Of a stretch of DNA of 64,000 nucleotides, positions 11,837 to 22,270 are shown piece by piece. Below the pieces are notes generated by a model, which was given only the letters and a program-made list of their open reading frames with translations, had not been told where the DNA came from and ran no database searches. Position 1 is the stretch's first letter, and each line of letters opens with the position of its first letter. The position numbers and the translations under genes are program-made. Origin of the DNA: Hyphodiscus hymeniophilus (Eukaryota > Ascomycota > Leotiomycetes > Helotiales > Hyphodiscaceae); assembly GCA_016508695.1 (NCBI GenBank), contig VNKQ01000014.1:1488001-1552000 (forward strand). Direction: 5' to 3'.

Positions 11837-13884
11837 TGACGAACGACGTGGGGTGGTGGAGCGGGGTGGTGGGGAAGCAGAGCGCATTATGGAGCAATAC
11901 TCGTGTGAGAGAAATAGTTCTTTAGTACTGTAGCCAAGTCCCATGTTTGCTTGTTCCTGTCTCTTGCTCTCAGTGTACCAGCGGTGAGATAGGCATGGCC
12001 GTCGAGTTCCTGCCACGTGACCGCGTTGGATCGCATTAGATCGCATTAGATCGCATTAGATCGCATTAGATCGCATTAGATCGCATTTGACCGCATTTGA
12101 CCGCATTTGATCGCAACATACCGCTGTCGTCTTTGGCCCCCTGATGGCCACATCATATTCTACCCCTCGACACTCGTCGAACTCGTGAGATTCCATGTAG
12201 AATCACACCTCTGATTCTAACTATGGCCAGTAGCTCCGCTTCTCGCGGATATTGATCATCCACACAGGATGGCGAGCCGTTTCACCGCGACCGCTTCGCA
12301 TCGCGCCACCGCGCATCGATAGAATCGCAAGTGATGAAAATTGAAGGCCGCTCTCTGCATATTGCGGATCTACTATCCAATGAGCACTCAAATCATTCAC
12401 TGTTTCCGTTGTGATGAACACCATGTCTCGAATTGAAATAAAGGTGCTTTTGCCACAATTAGTGGTTACATCTGGGCTCATGCAGCACAAACCGCCAGTG
12501 CCGTATTAAGCAATATACCCATTCATTCCACGAAAATAAGAAGAGTATTCAAAGCAAATTCAAGCCCAAATTGCACCCTCGATAGCTTTTTTAAACAAGA
12601 GAAAGCGCATACTAGATTGAACAGCGTCTTTGGTGCCAGTCCAAATCGACATCTTCGTGGATCCAATTAACTTCTACATGATGGCGGCCACTGCTGTAGA
12701 ATTGATCACTTTCTTCAGTATTCCTGAGATGTTGTATCCCCAAGTGCCGTTTATGCTCAAATTCCTGACTTTGAAACAGACAAAACTCGCATCGTCTTCC
12801 ATCAGTCCAGTCCCAAAACCAAGCCCACACTCGCAAACAGCCTATTCGGAACTCTCTGTGTCGTCGAATCTCCGGATTCGAGGGCCACACATCGGCAACT
12901 ACACAGCGGCCAGAGTGTTCATGCCATGATCCGAAACCGTTATTATCAGCAAAAGTTACAGTCTCTCTTGGGTCGAGAACCACGTGTACAGTTCTCGAGA
13001 CTTCAACGCAGGTGCCCAGTCTTCAAAAGACAGCCATATCTGGTACGAAGCGGAAGGCGTACTGCCCACGGCCTAGCGTCGTCGGAGCACAGCAGACATA
13101 CTCGGTAAACCGCTTCCTCGAAGAGACCGCAGACTTCCGTGCTTCAGCATGTCTCATCGGACAGGATACAAGCGAGGATACGTTTAAAAGGCACAAAAGG
13201 CATAGAAGTGTACTTGCACAGCGTATCAAGACGTTGGAAAAATTGATTGATGCCTGACTTCGAGGAGGTGGGATTCTTGGGGATACAGATAGGGCCAAGA
13301 ACAGTTGCAAGTGATCGAGAGTCACCGAACAGGCTGTCCGGAGTGGGAGAAGGTTGGTATTCACCGTTCATACAATTCGACAATGGCAAATGACACGAGT
13401 TTGGAAAGAAGTCACGACGAGTTATGAAACAAATATTGCACAAAGCTAGACGACGATCGGATCGTTACTCTACGAGATCTTAATCACTCCGAGACTTTGA
13501 GTGATTCGAACTTTTTGTGAAGAGAAGAATAGTAGGTTGTCAGAAGCCTGCGAGCAAATGGCAATCCGTAATGCATCTACCTTAATTTACTTGGCAAGTC
13601 CAAATCGTTCAAAAGCCATAGACATTGAAGATTGCCGAATCCACTCTCTCTATTAGCTCTATCTCAAAAAAGAGATGGAACTGGGAGTAGAGGCTGTATC
13701 AGGACAATCTCTGTGTGCTTTCAGCCCACTAGCTGAAAAATCCATATGCAATTGCGAGCAACGGTGGGGTTTCCCAGATGATAGGCCCAACGAACACAGC
13801 TGCACACATAGAAACAACTTCTTTTCTTAATTATATTTTCGTGGTCTTTGTTCCTGACCTACTGGTCTTCTAGGCCGCCCTCGG
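11837..13884. other. Intergenic region with tandem repeat; no gene recognised
   Basis: It contains the 10-bp array at 12021-12115. A minus-strand open frame at 12612-12983 (Trp- and Arg-rich) shows no known domain. Small frames at 13012-13443 are also unassigned. A relic of a decayed gene cannot be excluded. Confidence 0.35.
12021..12115 (+). repeat. 10-bp tandem repeat array (TCGCATTAGA), about 9.5 copies
   Basis: Five exact copies at 12031-12080 are preceded by one diverged unit (12021-12030) and followed by TCGCATTTGA, two CCGCATTTGA and a partial unit. Each copy carries GATCGCAT across the junction. Same 10-bp family and orientation as 8306-8345. The array starts 185 bp after the NACHT stop codon. 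Confidence 0.85.
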
Positions 13885-14520
13885 TCAAGTCTTGAACCAC
13901 CAGGGCCAATTTGTCGCGACTCCACTAGCTAGAGCAGCAGCACCCATAATCACATACCGCCAGCTATTAATCTCAGCCCATCTCTGCACGATATCCTTCA
14001 TCTCCTCTCCATCGGCCCATTGTTTCGCCTTCAGTGTAGCAGTATGTCTCGTCACTCCTTGGCCGTCCTCCATGTGGACTCCCTCATCCTTCAGTAAGCT
14101 CTCCACTTTCCATTTTCCAGCCCCATTGATACCTGGCTCCATGTATAATGCAGTGTATGGAATGATTGACCCAATTCCCAGAACAGCTATAATGTAGAAG
14201 AATCGTTCTCGAGGGAAGCGAGCGAAGTATGCAAGGAATGCATTCGAAATGATGCCGCCAAGGACAAGGGGTGGGACGAAGCGGGGTCCGAACTGGTATG
14301 CTTGTAGCCATTGCTTTGCGAGTAGTTTGGGCGGAGAGTGGGTGATGAGTGGTGGGACGACAATGGCGCTGTATGCGAATGTGACGCCTTGAACTTGTTA
14401 GCCTTATGTCGACAAGCTAGGGACATTAAGAATCTTGCTACCTGCGTATATCGCTGGTGCAGTAATGCCAATTGTCTTTGCCACAACGAGGAAGGCGTTC
14501 TGCTGCGCAATGGGAGCCAT
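13885..14520 (-). CDS. DUF1772 (anthrone oxygenase-like) membrane protein
   Basis: Exons 14520-14442 and 14387-13885; intron 14388-14441 (54 bp). Predicted 193 residues with four hydrophobic segments: NAFLVVAKTIGITAPAIYAG, VTFAYSAIVVPPLI, FVPPLVLGGIISNAFLAYF and the last near YVIMGAAALASGVATNWPWW. Length, topology and the C-terminal WRYVIMGAAAL motif fit the fungal DUF1772 family. Some members are anthrone oxygenases in polyketide clusters; most have no known function. No polyketide synthase lies in this window, so a role in secondary metabolism is not supported. The start is the only ATG giving the first membrane segment. Confidence 0.8.
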
Positions 14521-14568
14521 TGTGGCTACTGGTAGATCAACCGCAGTCGGCTTGAAAGCAGACAAGCG

Positions 14569-14886
14569 ATGGATAATTTTTCACGTGGTCATCGAGTTTT
14601 TGTGAGTATGGAACAGCAGAGAAGATCTTCTATCAAGATTGGTAGATTGGAGGCTGCTCTGGCAGGAGGCTGGATGTTCCGCACAGACGCGCTAGTAACT
14701 CGGCAAAGAGGCCTCAGCCTTGCGCATTTCAATGACATTCAGGTTGACTGCTTGGCCATTCTGCTTTCGCAATGTTTTGATCTCTTGTTTTCTGCTCGTC
14801 AACTGGCATCTAATGCTCGTGTCATGCTAGAGGCTATTGATAACATTATCCTTTACATGAGGGAGAGAGTCGAGAAGGGTGCATGA
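14569..14886 (+). CDS. Small hypothetical protein (105 residues)
   Basis: Open frame with an ATG, ending 14 bp before the start of the caspase-like gene and divergent from the DUF1772 gene by 48 bp. The C-terminal half is amphipathic (CLAILLSQCFDLLFSARQLASNA, split by charged residues). No domain recognised. It could be a real small gene, an unannotated upstream exon, or chance. Confidence 0.3.
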   Translation: MDNFSRGHRVFVSMEQQRRSSIKIGRLEAALAGGWMFRTDALVTRQRGLSLAHFNDIQVDCLAILLSQCFDLLFSARQLASNARVMLEAIDNIILYMRERVEKGA

Positions 14887-14900
14887 TAAGGCTGAGCTCG

Positions 14901-16596
14901 ATGAACCCTCCCTTCTACGTTCTGTCATCCGGAGACGATAACAGTGTAAGCTCGGCTCCACCAGATTCGTATCTCGAAGCTAATATCTTAGTCTTATGAC
15001 AGCACTCCAAACACAAGCCAGTCAGGTTCCTTGCACGATACCTCAAGAGCTCGCTACCATATTCGAGACATTGGAGAATTCGCAGCCGACCTCAACGATG
15101 CTGCAAAGAGCGCTTTCCCAAACCGCGGACGTTCTCGATATAACTCTGTAAACGTATGTCTGATACGGTGGCAAGAGGATGAGCTCCAGGTACAAAACGA
15201 GCTAGGGCGGCTTGATCACAAGTTCCAAGATTATGGCTTCAAAACGGATGTCTGGATGATTCCCAGCCAAAACTCGCATCTTGAGTTGATGAGCAAGTCA
15301 ATCGACGCCATAAGAACTTCGGACAATGATCAAAATCTATTCATTATCTATTATGCTGGACATGGGAGGATCAATGAAGCACGACAAGCTGAGTGGACTT
15401 GCAGGGGCAGAGATCCGAACTACGCCTCTGTGGACTGGTCTGCGATCCAGAGCCTCTTTGCAAAGGCTAGGTCCGATGTGTTAGTACTTTTGGGCACATG
15501 TGCAGCTGCAAGTTCAACCATGCGGTCCCAATATGGCGTTATGGAAGCCATCGTTGCCTGCGGTTTCGAATCCAAAGCACCTCCACCCGGTGAACACTCC
15601 TTCACCAATACATTGATCGAAGTATTGGATGACTGGATAAAAAGGCCCGCCTTCTCAGCTTCCTGTTTACATGCTGAAATCCTATTTCAGCTGAAGCTTA
15701 AGGAGACAAGGAAGGGCCGAGAAGGCATAAAACTCGAATGGTGCGTCACGCCGATTCACATCAACTACACCCAGGACTCGAAAGCTCCAGCAATAGAACT
15801 TTCACGTCGGAATATACTGCCAACTTCATCCACGCAGCCAGATTTAATTCCAAGGAACTCAACATACGACGATGCAATGGACATCGACTTTGACGAAGCG
15901 AATACCGCGCCTACTAAAGTGTCCACGTTGACTTCGTCTGGTGAATTCCAAATCCCCCATGTTCTTATTAAAGTTGGGCTGGAACTTGACCAACCCCCAC
16001 TGGATGCTGAACAGTGTTTAAAATGGCTGCAATCGATTCCTCTTCTTGCATAATGGGCAAAGATTGAAGGTATTTATCCGAGTTACTCCACCCTGATCAT
16101 GTTATCGATTCCGGTACCTATTTGGAGCATGCTGACTGATCATCCAGCTTGCTCATTTGTTGGCTATATCACTGCTCCGAACCTGGCAACTGTCTCAAAG
16201 AATGAACGTAAATTTATCGCAAGCTACACGAAAGCGGATAACGCAACAACTGTTATAACTACCTTGACCATATTGTTTCTACCGTTGAGTCTCACTGAAT
16301 CTATCTTTACGATCAAATTATTCGACACCTCCCTTCTGGCTAGTTCTACAATAGACTGGACGAAAGCAAGGCTGTTTGCACTGCTAGCGTTGCTATTCTT
16401 TGTCGCTGGCTGGACAATTGCTGCTCTATCGCCCCTAAAGAGCAGCTTACATCGGTTGATTGCCCGCTACACTAACCAAGGGTCGAAAATGTTACCTGTT
16501 GTTTTTCCTGTATGCTCGATCGTGGTTCTGTGGCTCAGTCCAGTGACACGAAGAAGCTTGATAGTGGCGACTTTCCTCATCGCAAAATTGAGTTAA
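14901..16596 (+). CDS. Caspase-like (peptidase C14) protein with C-terminal CorA-like membrane region, interrupted by one in-frame stop
   Basis: Exon 1 14901-14945 (15 codons), intron 14946-14991 (46 bp, GTAAGC, TAG), then one long exon. The caspase fold shows catalytic His in FIIYYAGHG (about residue 139) and Cys in LVLLGTCAAASS (about 185); the 46-residue spacing is normal for the family. Frame continues to TAA at 16051-16053, then without any shift into WAKIEGIYPSYSTLIMLSIPV..., a nucleotide-exact continuation. The last third has two to three membrane segments (TTVITTLTILFLPLSLTESI; LFALLALLFFVAGWTIAAL) resembling CorA-type ends. If the stop is real, the product is a soluble caspase-like protein without the membrane tail. 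A C-to-T change (CAA to TAA) of the type made by RIP would explain it. The HET gene 16884-18899 is convergent. Confidence 0.75.
16051..16053 (+). other. In-frame TAA separating caspase-like domain from membrane tail
   Basis: Both sides are in the same frame, and the sequence just after the stop resembles the conserved linker of this fungal family. No donor/acceptor pair of suitable phase removes it. Confidence 0.7.
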
Positions 16597-16883
16597 TCCG
16601 GAGGGGGACTCCACTCGAGATTTTCTACCTACTTTACCCTGATGCGCAGTTTTTCTTTTGGCCTGTGTTTGGTGATTATCCTTCCCAGAGCGGTTAGTTG
16701 ACTACGGATGAGAAACTCAATCAGAATATTTTGATGCATGAATATGAAATACTCTTCAACTATTATGTCACGATATGATCTGGTTTCTGATATGTATACA
16801 ACTTGTCATTTGGTTGATTAGGAAGGAGCTCAAATAATGAGAGTAGACATAATCTCTCTCAATACAGTACATCAGAAGAAAAT

Positions 16884-18899
16884 TCAATTATCTGCACGGG
16901 CTGTACCCCCAAGATTATATGCAAACTTCAGATAGAACAACTTCCCTGCCTGATTTCTGACCTTTCCAAACAATGATGTCAAAGTTACAGTTTCCATGGT
17001 ATCGGTTTCGATATACTTGTCGTAACTTGTGTCTTTAAGATCGTCCCAGAACGGATGATCTCCAAAGACCGGGCCCAGCATATCGGTGGGGCTCACCGTA
17101 ATAGGAATCGTGAGAATTCTCATACTCCACTGAAATGTCCTGACGCTACCAAGGTCATATATCCCACCTTGGAAATGGGCATCAACAGCCTCTACACTGG
17201 GACTTCTGTGATCGGAGGACCGGAAGGACGCTGCAATCAAAAGGAGCTCGTCATCTTTCATAGAACAGACAGAGCTGCCAACTTCGCAGGCGTGGGAGCC
17301 CAATGCGATAGTCTCCGGCTCTTTAGACTTTCCGGGCTCGTCAGCGAGCCACCATATGACGGAAAACTGATGCTGAAGCACTCTCAGCCTCTCCTGAACA
17401 GACTGGGCAGCGGACCAAACAAGTCGAGCAGCTGCTTGGTCTTCCCAGCTGCTATGAACGTTACTCGCCGAAGAAAATTCCGGGGCGACATTCTTGGTAA
17501 TTAATAACAAAATCATTTTCCAGGCTCTTGTGGGTCTTGATCCAGATTCCTTGCTGATACCAAGTCCCTGACAAATTTGGCCGAAAAGCGGCTCGAGTAA
17601 AAGAGGGTTAATGACGTCCAAAGCAATTCTCCGTATAATCTTAGGAGTGAAATATAAGTACTCCAAGTCTTGTGGAAGCTCAAAAGCCTCGGTTTTGTTC
17701 ATCCATAGGTAAACCTCCTCGAGTAATTCAGCCAGTGGTTTCGTCCGGACAATCTTGCCAATATACATGACTGGAAATCCAATCGAGTTGTTGTCTATGT
17801 GCATTTTATTTCGGCTCCAAATATATCTGGTGTTCAATCTGGTGAGAACAAAAGGAGTGATTTTGCGTTCCACTAGACACAGGTCATCGCCAATGATTGA
17901 CGGTTGTATCGCATACAACCATGAAAGTCTCCCTCGCTTAATCAACTCTGTAACAACAACTTGAAACGCTTCATCGCTTGTGTGGTTCTTGTTGTAAGGG
18001 ACATCTCTCAGCTTCAGAATACCACAGAGGGCGTATATTTTATCCGCAGGAACTGTAGCATTCAGTCTAGTGGCCATTTGAAGCACGTTTGCTTCAGAAA
18101 GGGAATGGAGAGCCGGCTGAGCATGGAAATGCCTGAGATAATACAACCGACGGCACCAGTCTGAGAAAGCGCCAAGCCAAGTCTCGTTCAGATGGCGTTG
18201 GAAGAGGAGATTGGCTATAACACCAATATCACCAAGATCAATAAACTCCGATTCCTGGACGCTCAACAAGTATTTTCTCGACAATAAAATCTCCTGGAAT
18301 ATCCAAGCTCGTTTTCTCCAGCCTCCATCGTAGAGGTTCCTCATCGCATCGACGCACTTCTTCTCCTCAGCAAGGGTAATCACAGGAAAGCTGGTACAGC
18401 TTTGGGAAACTAGACAGCTGTGTGGCCAGTGGAACATTGACAACTTGGATTTGATCTCGCACTTCATACTCAGGGCTATGGGTAGCAGAGCTGCAATAGA
18501 TGGATCCCTCAGGAGCAGCACTGTACATTTTGCCTCGGCAAATATCTGATCCATTTTCGGAATCCAGTACGACTTGCTAGGTTCGGAGTTTTGGTCGACG
18601 CACTTGGAATCCAGCCAGCAGCGAGTAGCACCGCCTGTTTCGGCGCGCATGGATTCCGACGCTCCCTCTCCCAAGATGAAAAGCAATCGTCCTCGGATGC
18701 CATCCCAATTCGGGAGCCTGCTTGAAGGGTCGTCGATCCATTCGGACCACACATAGGAAATCGCTACATGCTGACCAACCGAGTTAGGCAGAAGCCCATG
18801 GCGATTTAGCTTCCGGTAAAATAATTCAGTGGAAGGATCGATAAGGGCAAATGTGGTCTGGTTCTTTTGAAAGAGTGCCTTTGGTAAGGTCGAAGACAT
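16884..18899 (-). CDS. HET (heterokaryon incompatibility) domain protein
   Basis: Single exon, 671 residues. HET-domain motifs in order: AISYVWSEW (46-54), CWLDSKCVDQ (94-103), an IFAEAKCTVLLLRD segment, WRKRAWIFQEILLS and, after the core, VPADKIYALCGIL. HET proteins trigger cell death when incompatible alleles meet, and are often paired with NLR sensors. The C-terminal ~370 residues have no domain I recognise. Convergent with the caspase-like gene (287 bp between stops). ATG at 18899 is the first in frame and gives a normal N-terminus. Confidence 0.9.
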   Translation of the reverse strand: MSSTLPKALFQKNQTTFALIDPSTELFYRKLNRHGLLPNSVGQHVAISYVWSEWIDDPSSRLPNWDGIRGRLLFILGEGASESMRAETGGATRCWLDSKCVDQNSEPSKSYWIPKMDQIFAEAKCTVLLLRDPSIAALLPIALSMKCEIKSKLSMFHWPHSCLVSQSCTSFPVITLAEEKKCVDAMRNLYDGGWRKRAWIFQEILLSRKYLLSVQESEFIDLGDIGVIANLLFQRHLNETWLGAFSDWCRRLYYLRHFHAQPALHSLSEANVLQMATRLNATVPADKIYALCGILKLRDVPYNKNHTSDEAFQVVVTELIKRGRLSWLYAIQPSIIGDDLCLVERKITPFVLTRLNTRYIWSRNKMHIDNNSIGFPVMYIGKIVRTKPLAELLEEVYLWMNKTEAFELPQDLEYLYFTPKIIRRIALDVINPLLLEPLFGQICQGLGISKESGSRPTRAWKMILLLITKNVAPEFSSASNVHSSWEDQAAARLVWSAAQSVQERLRVLQHQFSVIWWLADEPGKSKEPETIALGSHACEVGSSVCSMKDDELLLIAASFRSSDHRSPSVEAVDAHFQGGIYDLGSVRTFQWSMRILTIPITVSPTDMLGPVFGDHPFWDDLKDTSYDKYIETDTMETVTLTSLFGKVRNQAGKLFYLKFAYNLGGTARADN

Positions 18900-19683
18900 G
18901 GGAAGATGGCAAATCAGAGCTGGTTACAATTCAGCTGTGAAGTGATATGCAAGCAAAGAAAGAAACGGACGTGGTAACGCAACGATTCAAATCAAAAGAA
19001 AGAAGACGGTTCTTAACCCATCTACTCACCGCAGTTAAGGGGTTGAAACTCGGTCTATCATCGAATGCACCGTATCTGCTGGTCTGAGCGCTTGCAATCT
19101 TCGGATGGTTGGCTCGCCAGGAGCCGCCTAGCCGCCTCGATGGGAGTGTTCCATGCCCCTGGAGATGCGTCTCGCTTCTGGCCTGATCAGCCCCTACCAG
19201 GCTTCTTGGCGGCTCTGGACGCCTTCAAACATTAAAGCACAAAAACAAACTCCAATTACACGGCGATAGATCACGTAGTTCGACTAGCCTATTCGTGGGA
19301 GGGTGGTGAGCAGACGTAGGAGGACAAGCCTGATGTGGATTTGAGGTTGGGTTTGAGTTTGGTATCCACAGCGCCTTCAAAGGACAGACCCGTCTAGCAA
19401 TAATTTAACACTGGGATTGAGGGACGAAGCAGGATGAAGAAGTCAGCCGCATCCGAAACTCTTTTGCAATCAGTGGTCGAGGTTTTAAGCAATACATTCA
19501 CTTCATATAACTCGAAACTGCAGATTTTACACAGGCAAAAGGATTTGACAATTGTGATTCATCATTTCATCAATATCATTAGACCATATAGGTCACATCT
19601 ACTCTACAATGCTCAAGAGCATATACTCCAAACGCCAACAATATTGACAATGATTGAAACCAAAAGCCTCCCAATTACACACA
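18900..19683. other. Intergenic
   Basis: No gene recognised. An 85-residue open frame at 19434-19691 has no known domain. The left part should contain the HET gene promoter and the right part the 3' region of the cytochrome b561 gene. Confidence 0.4.
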
Positions 19684-22270
19684 TTATGTGAAATCAACCG
19701 TCCCCGAGCCAGGACCCCTCTCACGATTTCGCTCTAACCTTCTCCGCCTCCGTCTTTCAGCAGCATCTTCACTCCCCTTGGCACTCCCCGGGCTCACCCC
19801 GCTCCATGTCCCATGACTCTCCGGACTCCCCACACTACCTCCGCCGACACCACTGCTTGCAGGGTACCCACTTGGGCCGGCGACGCCCGCAGAGCCAGGT
19901 CGTCCACTATAATATGCTGAATCCTTCGGTCTTCTGCCACCTGCAAATGCGGGGTTCGGTGGGCTTAGAGATGTCATGATAGGAGGTGCACCAGCTTCTG
20001 CTCTCTTCTCAGCAGCAATCTCATCAGCTTCTCTTTGCTCTCGATCATCTCTTCTGTATCGTCTCCGTGAAGTCGCGGTGTCAGTTCCACTGAGGCTGGA
20101 CATCGAGTCTGCTCGTCTCCTCCTGTGTCCACGACGGGCTTCACGTTCTGCGGCTGCTTCCTCCTCCGTGAGTCGGCGTAGTGTGACATTGCGGTCGCGA
20201 TCACCATGCATTTTTACTTTGACGCTTACCGGGGGACTAGCCACTGCTTCAGATTGGGTGTGGCGTGATCGTGATCGACGTCTCTGCATCTCTTCTTCCG
20301 CAGCTAGACCAGCGGCTCCTGCCACGGCTGCTGCAGCCGCTTCTTCGCCTTCCCTTCTCCGTCTGGACGAGTGCCGACGGTGGGGTGCGCCGCCAGAAGA
20401 GAAGTACTGTTCGGATCCAGATTCCTGGTGTAGGATGCCTTGAGGATCGGGTGGCGCAGGTGGCATGACTATTTGTTCTGTGATGTCGTGGCGGCTTCTA
20501 CTTTGGCTCATTGCTGCGCCTGCTGCTGCTCCACCAAGTGCCACAGGTATAGGAGGGATTGCACCAGGTCTGATATGATGTGGGTCATCGATCACACTGC
20601 TCAATTCCGAAGACTCGGTCCTCGATGCTCGTCTCCCGTGTCTTCGGGCAGCAGGGGATCCATCGCCAGTGAATTTTCGTCCCTCTTCTCGCTGGATTCG
20701 TTCTTCTTCAACTATTCGATCTTGTTCTTTGCGTTCCCTTCGGTCCCTGAATTTCTTCGCTACCCAGGCGAGCCCCAGGCCAGCTGCGAGTCCGTTCCGG
20801 ATATTGTGGTTCGGAGGCGTGCGTGGCCTCCTAGATGGTGATAATGTGCTGTCATCATATGAGTAGGATCCTGAGTCGAAGGACTGTACTCGACCGTGGA
20901 CAGGTCTAGGAGTCACTGGCCGAGATTGCGCTGCTGAAATGGCTGCAGCTGCAAGAGCTGGATCACCAGGCCCGGGAAGGAGATTTGAGCGGCGAGAACC
21001 AGAGGCAAGACGTCCCTGTTCCGTTCTGTGAACAGAAAGACTGTCTTCGCTGATAGAGTCACGGCGTGGGCGGTGTCGTCGAGATGGGGTATCTGGAGCC
21101 ACTGAAGTATAATCATCCCCTTGTTTCTTTTGTTGCCGTCGATCGTACCAACTCTTTGCCAGCCCTGCAGCACCAAAAACTGCTGCTCCTTTGAGCAATG
21201 TGTCAAATAATCCTCCACCTTCGCGTCGTCGGCCCTCATATTTCTCCTCCTCAATGAAAGAACCCGAGTCGCGACGTGATCCTCGACGTGAGCCTCTTCT
21301 CGAAGGTATGACTTCCTCTGTGCGAGCTCGGCTCCTGCTTCGCTCTTTGTTTCTCCTATTTCTATTCAACAACCACGCCCCTCCGGCTCCAGCCGCCAAG
21401 GGTCCAAGCCATCCTCCGAATCTTCCCCTCCTCCTCTCCTCAATGACTGTCCCAGTATGAACGCTCTCAGTCCTGTTCATCCCTCCAATCGTACGTGTAG
21501 CTCTGTAACTGAAAATGAAATATAGCAGAAGCAAGAACGACATCCACAAAGTATAGACTACAAATGTCCACTTCGGGCTCCCGTAAAGCGTCAATCCAAG
21601 CGGCACCTGCGCGATACCCAATAGCGCAGTCACTCGTCCCAACCATTGGTGCAGATAAAGCTTCATAGGTACTCTATACACCGCCCTGCCCCTCTCACGT
21701 CGTCGATTAGACCACCAGCCCAGTAAAAATTGAACCCATATCAACACGTATATTGCGACTCCAATGCCATGGTGTGGGTTTGTCAAACTTCTTGCTGGAC
21801 CAACAGCTTGGAAACCAAGTATAAATACAACAGTCGAAAGTAGTACGGTAAGTATTTGGAGGTAGATATGGAATCGGAGAGCGAAGCCTGGGTTTCGGCC
21901 GTAGAATCGTGCAGTCATGATGGCAGTGGGCACGATGAAGAGGAAGGTTATTGCAGCCACTATGCCGTGGCCTTTGATTAGGGATTTGTAACCTGGCAGT
22001 GCAGAGAAGCGATTCCCCATGCCTACAATTCCAGTGCGTTGTTAGTTAGGCATCCTAACAATAAGGAGAAAACAGTTTCAATTTCTGCATCAGGGGATAA
22101 AGTAAAAGCCCACCATTGTATCTCGTAGTATCATAATTAAATCCCACCAGATTGGGCAGCAAAAAATCATTCTTTGTAGCATCCCATGTTCCATCTCCCA
22201 CATACAGCGTATTCGAGGAATAGGTGCTCGATCCTGGAGGCGACAGGTTGTCCAACGGAGCTGGAGCCAT
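19684..22270 (-). CDS. Cytochrome b561-domain membrane protein with long Arg/Ser-rich tail
   Basis: Exons 22270-22114 and 22022-19684; intron 22023-22113 (91 bp, CTAAC branch, GTAG). Predicted 831 residues. The exon-1 peptide (MAPAPLDNLSPPGSST...) precedes five to six membrane segments. Four histidines at about 71 (IKGHG), 104 (RFHIYL), 136/137 (NPHHG) and 177 (YLHQWLGR) match the haem ligands of the b561/ferric-reductase-like family, which moves electrons across membranes. The remaining ~580 residues are cytoplasmic, low-complexity and highly basic with SR/RRR tracts and acidic patches, probably phosphorylated. No DOMON domain is present. Family members with this tail are common in ascomycetes but have no firm role. 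Several long antisense frames are composition shadows. Confidence 0.85.

Noticed and set aside
12021..12115. Telomere-like or CRISPR-like array
   Set aside because: 10-bp unit lacks TTAGGG-type sequence and has no spacers; it is an internal minisatellite.
19976..20866. Plus-strand frames opposite the cytochrome b561 tail
   Set aside because: Mirror of Arg/Ser/Glu-rich low-complexity coding.
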